Shown here piece by piece: positions 4,576-6,548 of a stretch of 6,548 bases of DNA (within the stretch, counting starts at the first letter, position 1; every line of letters begins with the position of its first letter). Location of the stretch: NCBI GenBank assembly GCA_027451785.1, contig DAIDIS010000075.1, positions 1 to 6,548 of the forward strand, read 5' to 3'. Both the position numbers and the translations under genes were made by a program. Below the pieces are notes generated by a model that did no database searches, had not been told where the DNA came from, and saw only the letters and a program-made list of their open reading frames with translations. The DNA is from Acidimicrobiales bacterium (GTDB lineage Bacteria; Actinomycetota; Acidimicrobiia; Acidimicrobiales; JAKAVM01).

Positions 4576-6548
4576 GTGAACAGATATTCGGTGAGCAGGT
4601 GGTCGGGAAGGCTAAAGAGATACTTATCGGCGGCGGCGGTTTCGACAGTTGCCCTTAGTGGAATAGCGGCACAATCTGCCGGGGCGTCCACAACAATCAA
4701 AGCGGATTCTCATTCAGCTTCGTCCGTCGCCACTTCTCCTTTTACGTTTCAACAGGTCCTGCAATGCACGCTTCCGATCCTGGGCCAGGCGACGGTTGAC
4801 CTCACCCTTTCGGCAACCGCACCTTCGTCACTGAGTTCCGGTGAAGCATTCAGCCTGAGCAATGTGTCGGCGAAATTGGACTTTCCCGCCATAGTCTCTC
4901 AGGACGCCGCATCACTCCTCCAAGCTTCAGCTATGCAATTGACCGTGTCCCAATTAGTCGTGATCAGCAATGCCAGCCCGGCATCCTTGGACCTCGGTGC
5001 TTCGCCTTATGGTCCGCTTGTCTCGGCCGATACCCCGATATCCGTTTCCAACCCGGTATCGCTAACCGTCCCGGCGGCGCCGATTCAAAGCGTCGGTGGC
5101 TACACCGCCACCTCGGCAAGCGCTCTACAGCTATCGGTCAGCCAATTGACAGCCGACGCCACCTTCGTCGTTCCTTCCGGTACTTCCAACCTGGGTCAGT
5201 TCACCTGCACCGGAACAGTCTCGAACCCCTCTGCCCCCGCAATTTCGTCAGTTTCCCCAAGCTCCGGGCCGGTAGCGGGTGGCAACACGGTCACCATCAA
5301 CGGCATCAACTTCAGCCCGCAAAGCTCTAACGACGCCGTCCTCTTCGGCCAGACCCAGGCGGCGATAACCGGCTGCACCAGCACCTCATGTACCGTCGTC
5401 GCTCCCGCCGGTCAAGGAAACGTCGTGGTGAGCATTGAAGTAAGCGGCGTCAGCTCAACGGGCAATTCCTCGTCGAACTACCAGTATCTTGTCCCGGAAA
5501 TAGCCAGTGTCACCCCGGGATCCGGCCCCCTTCAAGGCGGCACCGTAGTTCAAATAAGCGGTGTAAGCCTAAGCGGCGCTACGCAGGTCAATTTCGGCTC
5601 AACTCCCGCGGAAAGCTTCAAGGTCGTCTCCGATGCACAGATCACGGCAGTCAGTCCGAGCGGTACCGGGACGGTCGACGTCACGGTAACGACACCTGAT
5701 GGGACTTCGACCACCGAAATGGCAGACCACTTCGCATATCTTTCGAACAATCCCAACTATCATCCCCTCCCAGCGTCAGCGACCTTGGACTGCAATATGC
5801 CCATCGTCGGCAACTTGACGGCCGGCCTGACAATTGACGGAATGGTCCCACCAAACTCCGTGGGTGGCCCGTCCTACGACATTGCCAACGTAAGCGCGAC
5901 GCTGTCCCTGCCTCCCAACGTCGTAAGCGACGCAATCATGCTTCTCAAAGCAAGTTCGTTCGATGTTGCTACCAGTGGGCTGAGCATCGAAGACGGAGCC
6001 TCGCCGTCGTCTTTCAACTTGGGAACAGCTCCATATGGCCCGTTGAATTCAGGACCCGTCCCAGCTGTCGCAGATTCCACCGGAGGGATTCAAATTCCGC
6101 TGAGTCCAATAGGAATACCAAGTGTGGGTCCGTTCACCGACTCGAACGGGATGACCTTCGGCATAGTCCCGAATTCCCTTACGTTCGATCTGACCGTAGG
6201 TACTCCCTCCGGCAACACTGACCTTGGGGTTTCGTCCTGCTCCTTGAATCAAGTGGTTGTACAACCCACCATAACCTCTGTTCTGCCGAACTCAGGGCCG
6301 ACTACAGGAGGACAGTCGGTAACGATTCAGGGCACCAACTTGGTGGCAAATGGCTTCTCGGCTTCCTTTGCTTTCGGTTCCACTCAAGCTTCTACACAGA
6401 GCTGCACGCCCACCTCCTGCATCGTCATCTCTCCTCCCGGAAACTTAGGGACCGTCGACGTAGTGGCATCCGACGGCAATATGACGTCACCGATCACGGC
6501 TGCCGACAAGTACACCTATAAGTCCGTTGCCCCTCAGGTCACCTCGAT
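4576..6548 (+). CDS. Secreted multi-domain IPT/TIG protein (D-IPT-IPT-D-IPT-IPT...), cut by window edge
   Basis: The first 657 residues are in the window and the frame is still open at the right edge. GTG 4576 is the first possible start after the in-frame stop at 4501, with only a weak GCGGGG ribosome-binding match. Residues 1-35 look like a signal peptide: basic RYSVSRWSGRLKR, hydrophobic LSAAAVSTVALSGIAA, and cleavage near QSA or AGA. Domains in order: D (56-213; Cys64, PYGPL 144-148, Cys211); IPT (about 221-306, with Cys267/Cys272); IPT (about 308-389, VVSD type); second D (about 397-560; Cys406, PYGPL 486-490, Cys555); IPT (about 564-650, Cys610/Cys615); and the start of another IPT (APQVTS). 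It is a paralogue of the upstream gene with the D-IPT-IPT cassette repeated. No catalytic residues, heme or metal motif, or anchor is seen in this part; an anchor could lie beyond the edge. Surface or extracellular location is well supported; the role (adhesion, matrix, binding) is unknown. Confidence 0.87.
   Translation, partial: MNRYSVSRWSGRLKRYLSAAAVSTVALSGIAAQSAGASTTIKADSHSASSVATSPFTFQQVLQCTLPILGQATVDLTLSATAPSSLSSGEAFSLSNVSAKLDFPAIVSQDAASLLQASAMQLTVSQLVVISNASPASLDLGASPYGPLVSADTPISVSNPVSLTVPAAPIQSVGGYTATSASALQLSVSQLTADATFVVPSGTSNLGQFTCTGTVSNPSAPAISSVSPSSGPVAGGNTVTINGINFSPQSSNDAVLFGQTQAAITGCTSTSCTVVAPAGQGNVVVSIEVSGVSSTGNSSSNYQYLVPEIASVTPGSGPLQGGTVVQISGVSLSGATQVNFGSTPAESFKVVSDAQITAVSPSGTGTVDVTVTTPDGTSTTEMADHFAYLSNNPNYHPLPASATLDCNMPIVGNLTAGLTIDGMVPPNSVGGPSYDIANVSATLSLPPNVVSDAIMLLKASSFDVATSGLSIEDGASPSSFNLGTAPYGPLNSGPVPAVADSTGGIQIPLSPIGIPSVGPFTDSNGMTFGIVPNSLTFDLTVGTPSGNTDLGVSSCSLNQVVVQPTITSVLPNSGPTTGGQSVTIQGTNLVANGFSASFAFGSTQASTQSCTPTSCIVISPPGNLGTVDVVASDGNMTSPITAADKYTYKSVAPQVTS

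Noticed and set aside
5550..6264. Minus-strand open frames antisense to the second IPT gene
   Set aside because: Same reasoning: the plus frame is continuous with repeated recognisable domains; the reverse frames are short and featureless.

Overview
The window looks like chromosomal DNA of a moderately GC-rich actinobacterium. The evidence is GTG/TTG starts, CCA-encoding tRNA-Gln(CTG) and tRNA-Glu(CTC) genes side by side, an actinobacterial-style class I photolyase, and large secreted IPT/TIG proteins. A lineage such as Acidimicrobiia would fit, but this is inference; nothing here fixes the genus.

Left part (1-1061, all minus strand): tRNA-Gln and tRNA-Glu lie in tandem. The 5' two-thirds of a tyrosine-recombinase (phage/ICE-type) integrase gene starts about 107 bases beyond the tRNA-Glu 3' end and runs off the left edge. 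This is the usual layout at the end of an element integrated into a tRNA 3' end. The element would extend leftwards, with the tRNA genes and everything to their right being host DNA. Short GGCTGTAAA repeats and a small hairpin lie between tRNA and integrase.

Middle (about 1086-2762, minus strand): a complete class I CPD photolyase gene. Its FAD-binding and electron-transfer residues look intact. It carries a 27-bp in-frame tandem duplication, and its 3' end is duplicated downstream in a 53-bp-period repeat.

Right part (2966-6548, plus strand): two paralogous genes for secreted proteins, the second cut by the right edge. Both have a signal peptide followed by a domain of about 160 residues that I cannot name confidently (called D here). 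D has one Cys at each end and a central PYGPL motif, and is followed by IPT/TIG immunoglobulin-like domains. Protein 1 is D-IPT-IPT. Protein 2 is D-IPT-IPT-D-IPT-IPT(start), so D-IPT-IPT is a repeated cassette. The genes are separated by 341 bases holding a stem-loop, overlapping palindromes and an AT-rich promoter-like stretch, so they are probably transcribed separately. The likely role is at the cell surface or outside the cell; no enzymatic motif is visible.

No CRISPR array, complete mobile element, or defence or biosynthetic system is visible. The most notable item is the D domain and its modular reuse.
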